The notes beneath the pieces were generated by a model. It did not search any database, was not told where the DNA came from, and worked only from the letters and a program-made list of their open reading frames with translations. This document shows positions 25,698-35,433 of a stretch of 64,000 nt of DNA, in pieces (positions within the stretch are counted from its first letter, which is position 1; the number at the start of each line of letters is the position of its first letter). The stretch comes from Morinoia aosen (Eukaryota; Arthropoda; Malacostraca; Amphipoda; Talitridae). The position numbers and the translations under genes were made by a program. Where the stretch lies: positions 31,986,183-32,050,182 of the forward strand of contig CM059560.1 of assembly GCA_030386875.1 (NCBI GenBank), given 5' to 3'.

Positions 25698-26637
25698 GCA
25701 AAATTTTGTATTTCACTCCTTTAATGTGGCCAATATCCATCTCGTCTGCACTAATCGTCTTGTGGTATTCCTTCAGCAGGTTCCTAACTTGTTCTTGTTT
25801 TTCAGCAACCAAGTGACTGAGGTCAAGCTCATCAATTTGCTGAAAGCGCTTCTCTCTGCGGTGATTTTCTGCTTCGCTATTTTCCACATTGTTTTCTTCT
25901 GCAGTTGCATCTTCATTCGCGATTTCGTGGCATGTTGCAATTATTGCTCCTTCAGTCAGAGCGATTTCTTCGGCAAAAGGGTTAAGTACAGGCATCAAAA
26001 CATACCCGTTTTGTACCTTTGCAGCGGTGGCTCCGACGTAAGGCGCCCACTTGATTCTAGGCTCTAAAATTACTTCCTTTTCATCAAACTTGCCATCTGC
26101 TCGGCACTTTACCATGGCTTGCGTGCGAGGCTTCACTGTAATGTCCTCAGCCAGACTTACTGATTTTTCTTCCCGCGTTACACACAGAATTTTCGGAGAA
26201 GCGTGTCCTGGTGCTGAAAACATGTTCACGTGAGTACCAAAGAATGATGCCCTACGTTTTCCGAAGTCTAGCTTTGCGTTGACTTTGTTCATTACTTCTA
26301 CCCCTATTAGCAGGTCTCCTGGGAATGCATTTTCCTTCACAACAAAGCATCTCTGTACAATTTTCTGACCGTTAACTTTGATTGGCACATTAATCTTTCC
26401 CAGCACCCGTACGGGTTCCTCTCCAATTGTCTTTAATGCAGTCGATGTTCCTTTTACACTAGCATTTTTAATCCCCGCAACCACACGCTCTTTTACCAAG
26501 CATATATTTGCTCCGGTGTCAAGAAGTGCGGTAACAGGTGTACCATTCACTTGGAGTATTACGCTGGGATTTATTATCGGAGCTAACGGTCTCCTATTCC
26601 GTTTTTTGGCTGTCCTGCAAACTGTTGCACTCTGCAA
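25690..26637 (-). CDS. Element 1 aspartic protease region (315 codons)
   Basis: This is the retropepsin-like part of the polyprotein, with the catalytic motif LLDTGAN near residue 38. The region after the protease ends with a linker of the kind that precedes RT (DIGHIKGVKYK). The frame lies -1 relative to gag and overlaps it by about 55 bp, so it is probably reached by ribosomal frameshifting at 26601-26607 rather than by its own start. It ends in TGA at 25690-25692, where the RT frame continues in +1 register. That is either a single-base lesion or a second recoding site. Confidence 0.9.
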   Translation of the reverse strand: MQSATVCRTAKKRNRRPLAPIINPSVILQVNGTPVTALLDTGANICLVKERVVAGIKNASVKGTSTALKTIGEEPVRVLGKINVPIKVNGQKIVQRCFVVKENAFPGDLLIGVEVMNKVNAKLDFGKRRASFFGTHVNMFSAPGHASPKILCVTREEKSVSLAEDITVKPRTQAMVKCRADGKFDEKEVILEPRIKWAPYVGATAAKVQNGYVLMPVLNPFAEEIALTEGAIIATCHEIANEDATAEENNVENSEAENHRREKRFQQIDELDLSHLVAEKQEQVRNLLKEYHKTISADEMDIGHIKGVKYKILLE

Positions 26638-27680
26638 TCAGCCCTTAGGTGCCCAAATTTTCCACAGTTTACGCACGGCGGTGGCACTGCTCTATACTGG
26701 GCTAAGTCCACTGCAGGTGCAGGTGGTACTTCCGGATGCGGCTGTGGCTCTCTTGCGTGGTATATTTGGTGCTGATGATTCCTAAGTCTGCCTTTTTCGC
26801 TCCAGTGGGGTGCTTCATAATTTCCTCTTCGATGATAAGGAGAGTGTCGTATCTGTCTGTTCCTTTCTCTCCAGGGTGGCACTTCATTGCGGTGGCCTCT
26901 TTGCCGCTGTGGTGAATGCCGCATCGTATGGCCGACACGTGCAGTCTCCTGCTGTGGCCTCCTCTCGCTTCGCTGCGCTCTCTTTCTCTCCGATTCCCTT
27001 CTCTCTGTCGTTTCCCTTGGCACTGGTACTATCCGTCGATTTTCCACCTCGATTGCCATGTCTCTCAATTCTTGTACTGTCGTAGGTCGCGCATCACTTC
27101 GAAAGGGTCTCGTGATGTTCTCCCTTAATCCGAGCCACATCAAATCTACAAGGATTCGTTCCGGATGTTCCAGATAATTCTCGTTGTACAGCCTTTCCAG
27201 GCGCGTCAGGTACTCTGAAACTCCTTCTCGGCTTGTTTGCTTCTTGGTTACTATTTCGAACAGCGCTTGAGTTGGATGTTCGACTTGGTCAGCGTGTGAG
27301 CGCAGCCATGTTTCTGCTTCTCGCAGGTTCGTTAGTGTACCAATTATTTTATTGCATTCCTTTGCCTCTTGTGGACCTAGGCATAGGAAGAAGGCATGCA
27401 CCTGCTCGCTGTTATTCAGCTTACCAGTCAAAAACTTCAACCTTGCCATGTGTTCCCCCACATCGTCGCCCCTCCTAAATTTAGCACCAATGGCCCCCAC
27501 GCAACTTGTTACCACAGGCATATTAACTTCTTCCTCTTCAGGTTGTGGTGGCGCCACTCGTCCGTTCCCCCTTGCGTTGTTCCTTCTCCCTCGCGCAGGC
27601 ATGGTGTCGATTTTCTCCAATTCACCTTTTCCAAAACTCAAAATTTTGCGATCACTCAAATATTTTTCAAACCTACTCAC
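26583..27680 (-). CDS. gag: Element 1 Gag (365 aa)
   Basis: This is the structural capsid and nucleocapsid protein of a Gypsy element. Residues ~70-215 form a retrotransposon-gag-like capsid region. Residues ~215-320 are Arg/His-rich and low in complexity. A single CCHC zinc knuckle lies near the C-terminus (CVNCGKFGHLRADC). The start is about 300 bp downstream of the 5' LTR. The reading frame is intact from ATG to stop, consistent with a young insertion. Gag alone would be made by normal termination, and Gag-protease by slippage at 26601-26607. Confidence 0.92.
   Translation of the reverse strand: MSRFEKYLSDRKILSFGKGELEKIDTMPARGRRNNARGNGRVAPPQPEEEEVNMPVVTSCVGAIGAKFRRGDDVGEHMARLKFLTGKLNNSEQVHAFFLCLGPQEAKECNKIIGTLTNLREAETWLRSHADQVEHPTQALFEIVTKKQTSREGVSEYLTRLERLYNENYLEHPERILVDLMWLGLRENITRPFRSDARPTTVQELRDMAIEVENRRIVPVPRETTERRESERKRAQRSERRPQQETARVGHTMRHSPQRQRGHRNEVPPWRERNRQIRHSPYHRRGNYEAPHWSEKGRLRNHQHQIYHAREPQPHPEVPPAPAVDLAQYRAVPPPCVNCGKFGHLRADCRVQQFAGQPKNGIGDR
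26601..26607 (-). promoter_or_regulatory. -1 ribosomal frameshift heptamer, gag to protease (element 1)
   Basis: On the minus strand the gag frame reads CCA AAA AAC, giving the canonical X-XXY-YYZ heptamer A AAA AAC in the right phase. A -1 slip enters the protease frame with no stop in between, and the gag frame ends at TAG six codons later. I did not identify a definite downstream pseudoknot. Confidence 0.8.
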
Positions 27681-27977
27681 TGTAAAACTTTTACTGAAAC
27701 TTTGAAATTAATCGAGTGAACACACCAGAATTTTCTCACTCAAACTTATCACTTTTATAACCACTTTCACTTTCTTGATCTATATGGCAGTGTGCTTGCT
27801 GGCTTCACACACCGGAACACAGAAACTCATCACCACGAGTCATGTACCTCTACTGAATTTCTGTACGTTTTGCACATGAAGTAACAAACGCAAAAAAAAT
27901 ACAATGCAACTGCTATACTACACTCACCAAATTCACACAAATTACAAAGCGATCGTGTTGATCTCACCAAATTGTGA
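27681..27977 (-). other. Element 1 leader and primer-binding site
   Basis: The untranslated leader lies between the 5' LTR and gag. Eight bases inside the LTR edge, the minus strand reads TGGTGAGATCAACACG, at about 27954-27969. It starts with the TGG expected opposite a tRNA CCA end, so it is the best primer-binding-site candidate; the tRNA was not identified. Confidence 0.6.
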
Positions 27978-29864
27978 TGTCACGAGAAATTGCTCCCTTC
28001 ACCTCCTTGTTAATAATTCATTAACAAGAAGATCAGGTTCTCGGAATAGAGGAATGGCACACCTCCAGGCTATATACACAACACATTAAATGAATAATAA
28101 TCGGCAATCACCGTACATATACTAAAAAGAAAAGGTACTCACCGATGAGTTGATACACGACTTACATCCGCGCGATTCTGTGCGCACCTGTATCGATGAG
28201 CTGCCTTTGCATTGACGGATATTTATATACGCCATATGAATTCAGCATGAATTTATAATTACGGCAGAACTGATACAATACGATAACATTGACTCACAAT
28301 CTATGAACATGTCATTAGAACCCAGTTCAATTTTGCAACCTGCCTCAAAGCCTACCCTACTGAATTACACACAATTGATATCCCAGTAAATCTGGCCGGC
28401 CAGCCCTTCCCTCACTTTCCCACACATGAATATGACAGAATACCCCTCAATTATTGTGGCGTTCAGCAGTACAGATGTGGTCATAACGTTCGTTCACACG
28501 TTCCTTCTCAAAGGCACAAATCCAGTTCAGTCTCCACAAGTGATTCTCAGTTCAAAAAAATTTATGACGACCACCTTCCAAATCTCCACTTCTGACTTCT
28601 AGCGCGTAACCTCCAATCACGTTAGACATCTGCGACGACCACCCTGCCTGCAAATAATTTATCAGCTTGTTACATTTTTTAATTGCCAAAAATTGCGTTC
28701 AAAATTATTTTACTTTTTACGTTAATGTGACATTATTTTTCATGACTTTTATTTCAAAACTTCTTTTCAAAAGGGAACTGCATATCTTATGATCCAAAAC
28801 ACTCCTTACCCGCCCAACTGTCGTTCAAATTATTACTTCATATACTGCACAGTTTGGTTACGATGTTTTCATTTCTGGAAAATAGACGTGACATTTTTTT
28901 AATTTCATTTTAATTTACGGGCTCAAAACAACTTATTCAACTTCCTCTATACGTTCAATATATTCAATATTTTCACTTATATTTTTCAGAATGCTTTTCC
29001 AGTATGACACTTGGTTACACGTACTTCTTTCTATGATGATGCACCGCGTTAGACTGCTCGCCTCTCATCAGCTCTGTCCCTCCGTTCAGAAGCTGTACTC
29101 CCCCTTTTCTTTGTGAGACCAATCGTGTTCTCACGGGCTTCTTGAGCGTCCTCCTAGACTTCCCTCTAACGTTCCCATTGGTTTTCCCTGAGGCTGTCCT
29201 TTTCTTATTTGCTGTTGAAATGTTTTGCCAAGCGCGCCGTAATCTCCGCCTTCTTCTGAGGTTGTTTGCTTTTCGATAATATCGCTCGCTCTCTAACGGA
29301 CCTCCTAAGCCTACCATGGTGTGTCATAAATCTGTCACCCTCTTCTGTCCAGCGTCCTCAGCCCCAACGCTTACAAGTGCTTCCAATAAATTTCTCTCCA
29401 TGTGGTTCAGCCGAACCCTCTCAAGTTTCGCTGGCCTCTTCTCCCCATGTTATTTTAAGATCGCCCTGTCTACAAACACTTTTGTGGAAAGGTTTCTCTG
29501 CCCTGTAAGAGATCTTGTAACCAAGTTCCCTCACACATTCCTTCGTGGTAAAACAAATACAAAACTGCCCGATGCTCTTCAGAATGGCCTTACCAAAACA
29601 TTCTTTCAACGAACGTGTGGACTCGATCACTCTCTGTACTGCTGAATGCGAACCCTACAATGTTTTTACAACACATAAAGCAAAACCCATTGAAGTATTT
29701 TTTTTTTAAAGTACAAAATTTGTTACACGTAAATTTATTACACATGATCAAAAACTCGAATTTATTACACATGGTTAAGATTTTCCCTAAATTCTCATTT
29801 TTAATTCGAAAATTGATTATTCTTAACAGATTCTCGACAGACTATTCTTAACAAATTCTCGACA
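27978..29864 (-). repeat. Element 1, 5' LTR (right copy)
   Basis: It is 1887 bp, the partner of 13512-15398. It carries about a dozen substitutions and small indels relative to that copy by eye. It drives minus-strand transcription in this orientation. The 100-codon basic frame recurs at 29015-29317. Confidence 0.95.
29015..29317 (-). CDS. Open frame inside the element 1 LTR (100 aa, Arg-rich), right copy
   Basis: This is the second copy of the LTR-internal basic frame. Relative to the left copy, the differences visible by eye are amino acid replacements that leave the frame open, although small indels occur elsewhere in the LTR. No homology was recognised. Confidence 0.25.
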   Translation of the reverse strand: MVGLGGPLESERYYRKANNLRRRRRLRRAWQNISTANKKRTASGKTNGNVRGKSRRTLKKPVRTRLVSQRKGGVQLLNGGTELMRGEQSNAVHHHRKKYV

Positions 29865-29869
29865 CGTGG

Positions 29870-30227
29870 CCCCTCAGGGGCATACAACTATTGTATCTAT
29901 GGGAATTAGCGCTCCCAGGGGAAAAATGTGAGGGCCCAAGCTGAGAGTTAGGTAGGCCTTTTTGTTGAAATAAAATGTTTTTTGGTTATGTTAAGGACCA
30001 CCTTTTTTCGGTTCACTACTGTCCTGTTTTTTAGCACCTCTGACTTTCTTCTTCAACTTTTATCTTATTTCATGAACTTCTTTCCCATTTTACTGTTTCT
30101 ATGCCCTTTCTGCATAGATTCCTCATTTTCATATCTCCATACTAAATGGTGCCTTCCTCCTTCCTCTCTTCGATACGCTCTATTTTTGCAGCGGTTAGGG
30201 AGGCTTAAACTAACTTATAATCTTAAT
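29870..30227 (+). repeat. Retroposon family R, copy 6
   Basis: Full length, from CCCCTCAGGGG to 'aacttataatcttaat'. Its right target duplication, CTTCAACTTCCGTGG, is at 30228-30242. The left duplicate is split: 13498-13511 on the far side of element 1, plus the final G at 29869. Element 1 therefore landed inside the left target duplication of an existing R copy, which fixes the order of events. Confidence 0.93.
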
Positions 30228-30242
30228 CTTCAACTTCCGTGG

Positions 30243-31333
30243 CTTTTTGAGCTGAACTTTACAACATTGACTTTTCTGACTCATTGACCGTTCAAACAGC
30301 TTTTATCTCTCCTACGTGAACTCTCCGGAAATCAACCACTCGATTGAACACTGTGAACATTGAGATCTTCGGCGCGTTATAGTCTTTGCTACTGAAGCGC
30401 TAGAAACCTGGTTTTACTACTACTCAACGACAGCTTTTCATTTATTAATCTTCTAAAACTTAGTTCAATGTTTTTCCTGCTAAGTTTGCGTCATGTGATT
30501 CAGTCATAGTTATTTTAATATTCAAAATTATGTGGTGGATGTTTATTTATGCATCATTCCTGAGAACGATCTCAGATAAAGCAGTTTATATAACTGGCGA
30601 ACTCGCAAGTTATGCATGAACTTGCTACATACAATACAACGATTTGCTGATTTACGTGCATATATTCATATAGTTCTCCTGCCCAGTCATTCTTCCTTGT
30701 GATACTACAGTGATGGAAGAGAGAGGTCGCATGGTGTCCATGCAGGGAATGTAGCTTCATAGATGTGTCGTGTTCTCAAGATACGTGTGAGGTTTACGTT
30801 GGAAACTCATTTTACGTTGGAAACATATGCTGTTTAAAAAATGAGCACAAGGCGAGAAAATTGCTCTCATCGGCTATTTTTTATAAGTTCTAAGAATTCT
30901 TACTTTGATTATTTTTACTTGCAAACAGTTTTCTATATCAAAGGTCATGGCGAGTGCGTTTCCTTGTTACGTTGTTGAGCGGATGAACTTGCTGTAAGGG
31001 AAAGTTAATATTAACTAGATTTTCTCCTTCTTTTCATGTCTTCATTTGCATTGGGTAACTGGGAGGGGATAGGCCCGAACATATTGCGGAGTTACGCTTA
31101 CGATATGCGATTTTTGTGCGTAGCGTTTTGCGTGTGACATTTTGCGTTGAGTAGAATTGAACACGCGCTGCATGATAAGAGAAGATCTTATCTATGATCA
31201 GTGAAGCGAAGACTTGAGTAATAGCGTTTTATTATTTTTTTTCAAATGAGTACAGAAAGACTTTTTAAATCTGAATACGACCAATGCTTTTATTTTCGGC
31301 CTCTATGAGATTAAGTTTCTTTGTTGTGTGCAG
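30243..31333. other. Non-coding DNA upstream of the first visible ZnT exon
   Basis: Presumed intron of the zinc transporter gene. No upstream exon encoding helices 1-2 (with the first HxxxD zinc site) was found here or further upstream in the window. The pyrimidine-rich end 'tttctttgttgtgtgcag' forms the splice acceptor. Confidence 0.6.
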
Positions 31334-31467
31334 ACGCAGTCGACATGGAAGTTCAGCAAGAACAAGAACACGTTTGGCTGGGCGCGAGCCGAGGTGTTGG
31401 GGGCGCTGGTGAACAGCGTCTTCTTGTTGGCCCTCTGCTTCTCTATATTTGTGGAGGCTATCAAACG
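31334..31467 (+). CDS. ZnT1-like zinc transporter, exon A (helix 3)
   Basis: This exon encodes the cytoplasmic loop and third transmembrane helix of a SLC30A1/ZnT63C-type zinc exporter. The KNTFGWARAEVLGALVN block is the family signature that follows helix 2, and helix 3 runs about LGALVN..FVEAI. The acceptor is TGTGCAG at 31327-31333; a second AG at 31338-31339 would remove two codons and is also possible. The donor is CG|GTGAGA, leaving two bases of an Arg codon. The exon is clearly GC-richer than its flanks. It is the first exon visible, so at least one upstream exon is outside the window. Confidence 0.93.
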
Positions 31468-33165
31468 GTGAGACTCGGGCCTTCGTTTGTTATCTGCTCC
31501 AACTCTGCTTCGCTCCCTTGTTAGGCTCGTTGTTAGTTCTGTCCCCATTTCAGGTGCCTTTCGATATATGCGTAGTTGCATTCAAGAGAATGTGTTGCTG
31601 GAGTTATTGGTGGGATAATGCTTGGTTCGATTTTCTGGTGCTGTGTAGTCATGTTTTTATTCGGTCTTTCTTTGTTTTGAACTGGGGCTGGGAAGATATT
31701 TCATCTGAATATATGTAAGGGGTTTGCTTTTTGCAAATTCTAATTATAAATAAAAGTGCCCAGATACACGTCTGGCATAGTGTATTGTTTTCTTGCCGTT
31801 GTCAGTAGTGGAGTTCTGTATCACATTCTTCTGGTGAGAGTTCAGTACATGCTGCTTGAGCTTGTCTGTCAGCCCGTTGGACGTTTATCTTCACTCGTGT
31901 GATGTCTTAACTCTAGTGAAGTGGAACTATTTTTGAAACTGTGAAGTTTCTAGTGGAGGGTCTAGCTAGCCAACACGGAATGATAGAACACTTTTTATTG
32001 AAGCTTGTCTGATGATTTTTTTAGACTTTTAAAATTTTTATTCCTTCGCATTAAACTAGTCAATATTCTATCTAGTGATTGGCCTAAGTTTGTAAGCATT
32101 GGTATTTTCTATAGCTACGCTATTGGTCTAAAAAATATTTGTATGTTTTCTGACACAGTCCTGTCTTATCTATTCCACTACTGAGCAGCTTACGCTATAT
32201 CAATGGTTTAGAGTACGTATCTGTATCAGTCCTGATGAAGGTAATTGAGTTAAATTTACCACAAAATTTCTATTCTATTATCTTACGACGTTACTTGCTG
32301 CCAATTTACCGGACCGAAGCGGAGAACCGAGACGCTGAAATTGATCACCCATCTCATGTACTTGAATTTACTCAATTTCTGTCTGAACTTAGCCCAATGG
32401 TATGACAGCGAGAATATAGGAACACGATTGTTTTGATAGTCTGATCAAATTTTTCACTATTTGAAGACTTTGAGTCCCTGCTTGTTTTAACTCTAAAAGT
32501 ATTCGGCCTCGTTTAGATAAAGTATTTTATAATTGATGTACTCGTGCTCGTGCGTGGAAATTGTTGACTCTGAATGCGTTTCCTCGGTGTCAGACGGATA
32601 CGGGACTTTGGGACAACCTGAGACTTGGTTCTCAGGTTCGTTTAGGTACCATAGCACTTGGTTCGTTTAGGTTGCTATGTTCTATGCCACGCTTGTCATT
32701 GCAAGTGGTCGCTGGTGATATCTTGCTCTATTTATCGAAGTGTGTGAGCTGTGTATCTTTATCGTTCTTGTGCGCATTAGTAAACTGGAAAATAAGTTTG
32801 CCAAAGCTGCCGAAGGCATTCAGATGACCTTAACTTATACGTGCACTTGAACTTTTTGGTGTTAGAATGAGGTTCTTGATTTGAGTCTTATACTTTTATA
32901 TAAATGCTTAAGAGTTCTTATGATTATTTTAAAGATCACCCACGGAAAAATCTTGCGTGGGTTTTTATTTTATTTTTTTTCATTCTGAATTTTTTATTTG
33001 GTATAAAAGGTGGTGGTTTAGAACTCGAAAAAACTGCCCTAATGTCCTCAGAGAAATTGGCTTTATAATTTTTAGTAGCAGTGTTTTAAAAAGAGGACCT
33101 TTAAGAAGTTTCTCCTTAAGTGTTCATGCGTGCACTTGTAGAGTTATCACATTCGTGAGTACTGC
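31468..33165 (+). other. ZnT intron, 5' part
   Basis: Non-coding intron sequence with no repeat family recognised. The intron runs to 34963. Confidence 0.6.
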
Positions 33166-34183
33166 AAGGCAGCCCGCCCACTGACGCGATGCGATATATT
33201 TCGCGAAATCGCACGGTTCATTTGCAGCACCGTAGGAATAGCACTGTGTAGCCTAGCTTACCGCCCACTGAGGCGATGCGACTCCCGCCTTCATTCCTCC
33301 TCATTTGTCTGTTGCACCAAAATGCTGCACGTTACATTTTTCGTGCGACGAGGCGATGGTCACTAGCTTCTGTGCAGGTTATCACAACGTCATTTTGGTT
33401 TTGTACGGATTAATATAACAATAATTAATAGGGAATTATTTATGAGAACGCAATAAATTTTTCTCTTTAAAGTGATTCATGCTTGGGCGACAGCGTGAGG
33501 TAGGCAATGTATAAAGTTGCTTTTCTCATATAGTAGCGATAATTGATATGAAGCATATACCATAGCGCAAAAAAAAACATTTCTAAAAATTTCAAAACCC
33601 ACAAATAACTGAAATAGACATTTAATAGTCATACTAAATGCCAATTGAAATGAGTAATTTTTTTCTATGCAATGCTGCGGGACATGAAACACAAAAATAT
33701 GGCGCTGCTTGGCATCCAAACCGCTTGCAGCTAGCACTGAACAACGTCTTCGAGGCTTGAGCTTGTCTGGCGGTTGGATATCACGTACGAGCTTAATTTT
33801 TCTGTGATGGCCTCCCAACCAGAAATGGACGCAAGTAAAAAATTGATATGCCTTGTTCAGGAACGATCGGCGCTGTATGATTCAAGTGATGTGCTGTACA
33901 ATGACAGAAACTGCCTGGATATGTTATGCAAATGGGCATTACAGAGCAGAGCATTACGGTCACTTGATTTGTATACAAATTTCCCGCCACGCCGCTCATT
34001 AGCACTTGAGCGCTGCAAAGCAGGGCTCGAGTTGTTGCCAGATGCAAGATCTTTATTGGGTTCTCATGCGATACGAGTTGCTTCAATGGGCGGTACTGAT
34101 GCAACGCCTCGCATGCAACTTGATGAGCTCTGTTTTCGTGCGACGTCACATCTATCGCATCGCCTCAGTGGGCGAGCAGCCTT
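33166..34183 (+). mobile_element. PIF/Harbinger-like DNA transposon remnant (about 1 kb)
   Basis: The ends are related inverted repeats of about 30 bp: AAGGCAGCCCGCCCACTGA at the left and its near-complement at 34155-34183. A second internal copy of the CGCCCACTGAGGCGATGCGA block lies at about 33261-33281. The interior carries a MADF-like fragment, and MADF/Myb-like proteins accompany Harbinger transposases. No DDE transposase is present, so this is a deletion derivative. No matching 3-bp target duplication was found at the presumed ends. It lies in the intron between exons A and B. Confidence 0.65.
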
Positions 34184-34274
34184 AATGATGAACGTTCTAC
34201 GGTTATGTTTTCGCTGTCATCATGGAGGATTGACTTTGAGCCGACTGTTTTGTCTTTATTGTAGTATGCTCTAA
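33774..34274 (+). pseudogene. MADF-domain-like fragment of a Harbinger element
   Basis: The N-terminal ~50 residues of the open frame (LICLVQERSALYDSSD..YNDRN) resemble the first helix and loop of the MADF DNA-binding domain. Such domains occur in the accessory protein of PIF/Harbinger transposons. After YNDRN the similarity stops, and the rest of the 166-codon frame runs through the right terminal repeat. The fragment is therefore truncated and not functional. The start could be the ATG at 33774 or the internal ATG 11 codons later. Confidence 0.5.
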
Positions 34275-34963
34275 GCCCCTTTGTCTAAACTCCACACGTT
34301 GATTTTAAAAATTGCGTTTGCTTATGAAACGACTTTTATAAAATTTGTGAATCTAGAAGTTGTAAGAGTCCGTTGCCTTTGCATTGCAATTAGGTAAATT
34401 ATACATACTGCGTAACTTCCATTTTAGTGGGGACATCAAATGCGTCGTGAGTTTCACTGCCGTTTTTATTTTTTCATTTTTAAGCGATCTTTTACAGGTA
34501 AGTGTCTGAGATAATGCTAAGGCCTAGGCTCTATCACGCTTCCAAGTGGGAGCCTGTTCTTTTATCTGAAGATTTCACAGATGCATCATTAATGTAATCT
34601 CGCACTCTATCTTGCCTTGGTTGGTCTTATTCCGGACGTGTAAACGTGAGCTCCTTGAGCCGGTCGCGGCGGCCAGGCTGGCACGTTCGCCTGAAGCCGT
34701 GACACTCGCAAGCGCAGAGGCGGCATGACGCGTGCCTGTACTCTGCGTGTCTGTTGCGCCTGTCAGCCGCACCTACATTGCAATGCTTGGCAGTCGTGTC
34801 TGGCAAGCTTACGTACAGCCGAGAACAGATCTCTATATCCCATCTTTTCTCACTTCTCCTCGTAAACCTACTTCTTGTATTCGTTTCTGCTTGTGCGAGA
34901 TACCAAGATTCGATTTCGCTCTGAATTATGGCGTAATGCGTTGCCTGAACTTCGCTCTGGCAG
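34184..34963 (+). other. ZnT intron, 3' part
   Basis: Intron between exons A and B. There is a GC-richer patch at 34620-34760 with no recognisable coding. It ends in the acceptor CTCTGGCAG at 34955-34963. Confidence 0.6.
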
Positions 34964-35061
34964 GCTTTACGAGAACGAGGAGCTGCACAACCCAGAGCTG
35001 ATCCTGTACGTGGGGATCGTTGGCCTCATAGTGAACATCATCGGCCTCGCTCTGCTGCACA
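34964..35061 (+). CDS. ZnT1-like zinc transporter, exon B (helix 4)
   Basis: Completes the split Arg codon and encodes a short loop followed by the fourth transmembrane helix (LILYVGIVGLIVNIIGLALLH). In ZnT1 this helix lies directly before the His-rich cytosolic loop. The donor is A|GTGAGT at 35062. The exon is 98 bp and leaves one base, which matches the phase required by exon C. Confidence 0.93.
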
Positions 35062-35418
35062 GTGAGTACACGGCCTGCCTGCTCGTGGGCAGGAGGCGTT
35101 GCGGTAGCTCTGCCGTGCCTGGAGGCAGGACAAGACACGTTCTGCTTGACACGCTGCTAGTAGAATTCCGCTAAGACTAAATAAACTCAAAGTTGCTATC
35201 AGTCGTATTCGAAAAGTTCTATGATGGTGATATTTCCCTTTGGATGTGAGCGTTAAGCTGTGATTTTGACTCTCATTTCAAAGTTTCCGGTTTTGGCTAA
35301 TACACAGTGGTCCATGTGTTCATAATGTTGTCAAATAAAAGAAATGGTATCAACTTACAGGGTGGGGGACATCTATGGTAAATAAGAAACAAAACTGTTC
35401 ATTGTCTAATGAAAGTAT
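35062..35418 (+). other. ZnT intron between exons B and C, 5' part
   Basis: Non-coding. It precedes the LINE insertion. Confidence 0.6.
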
Positions 35419-35433
35419 TGGTATTCAAATACT

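Larger units (their letters stand above)
13512..29864 (-). mobile_element. Element 1: complete Gypsy-type LTR retrotransposon (16.35 kb, interrupted by a nested element)
   Basis: Two 1887-bp direct repeats begin TGTCACGAGAA and end TTCTCGACA. They bound the element and are flanked outside by the 4-bp duplication CGTG (13508-13511 and 29865-29868). Gene order on the minus strand is Gag (27680-26583), protease (26637-25690), RT-RNaseH-integrase (25697 onward), and integrase last, as in Gypsy/Metaviridae. Without the nested 4.9-kb insertion at 18122-23061 the element would be about 11.4 kb. The LTRs differ at roughly a dozen sites by eye, so the insertion is recent. Very long LTRs recall the Osvaldo/Ulysses group of insect Gypsy elements; that assignment is tentative. 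Element 1 lies antisense to the host gene. Confidence 0.95.
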
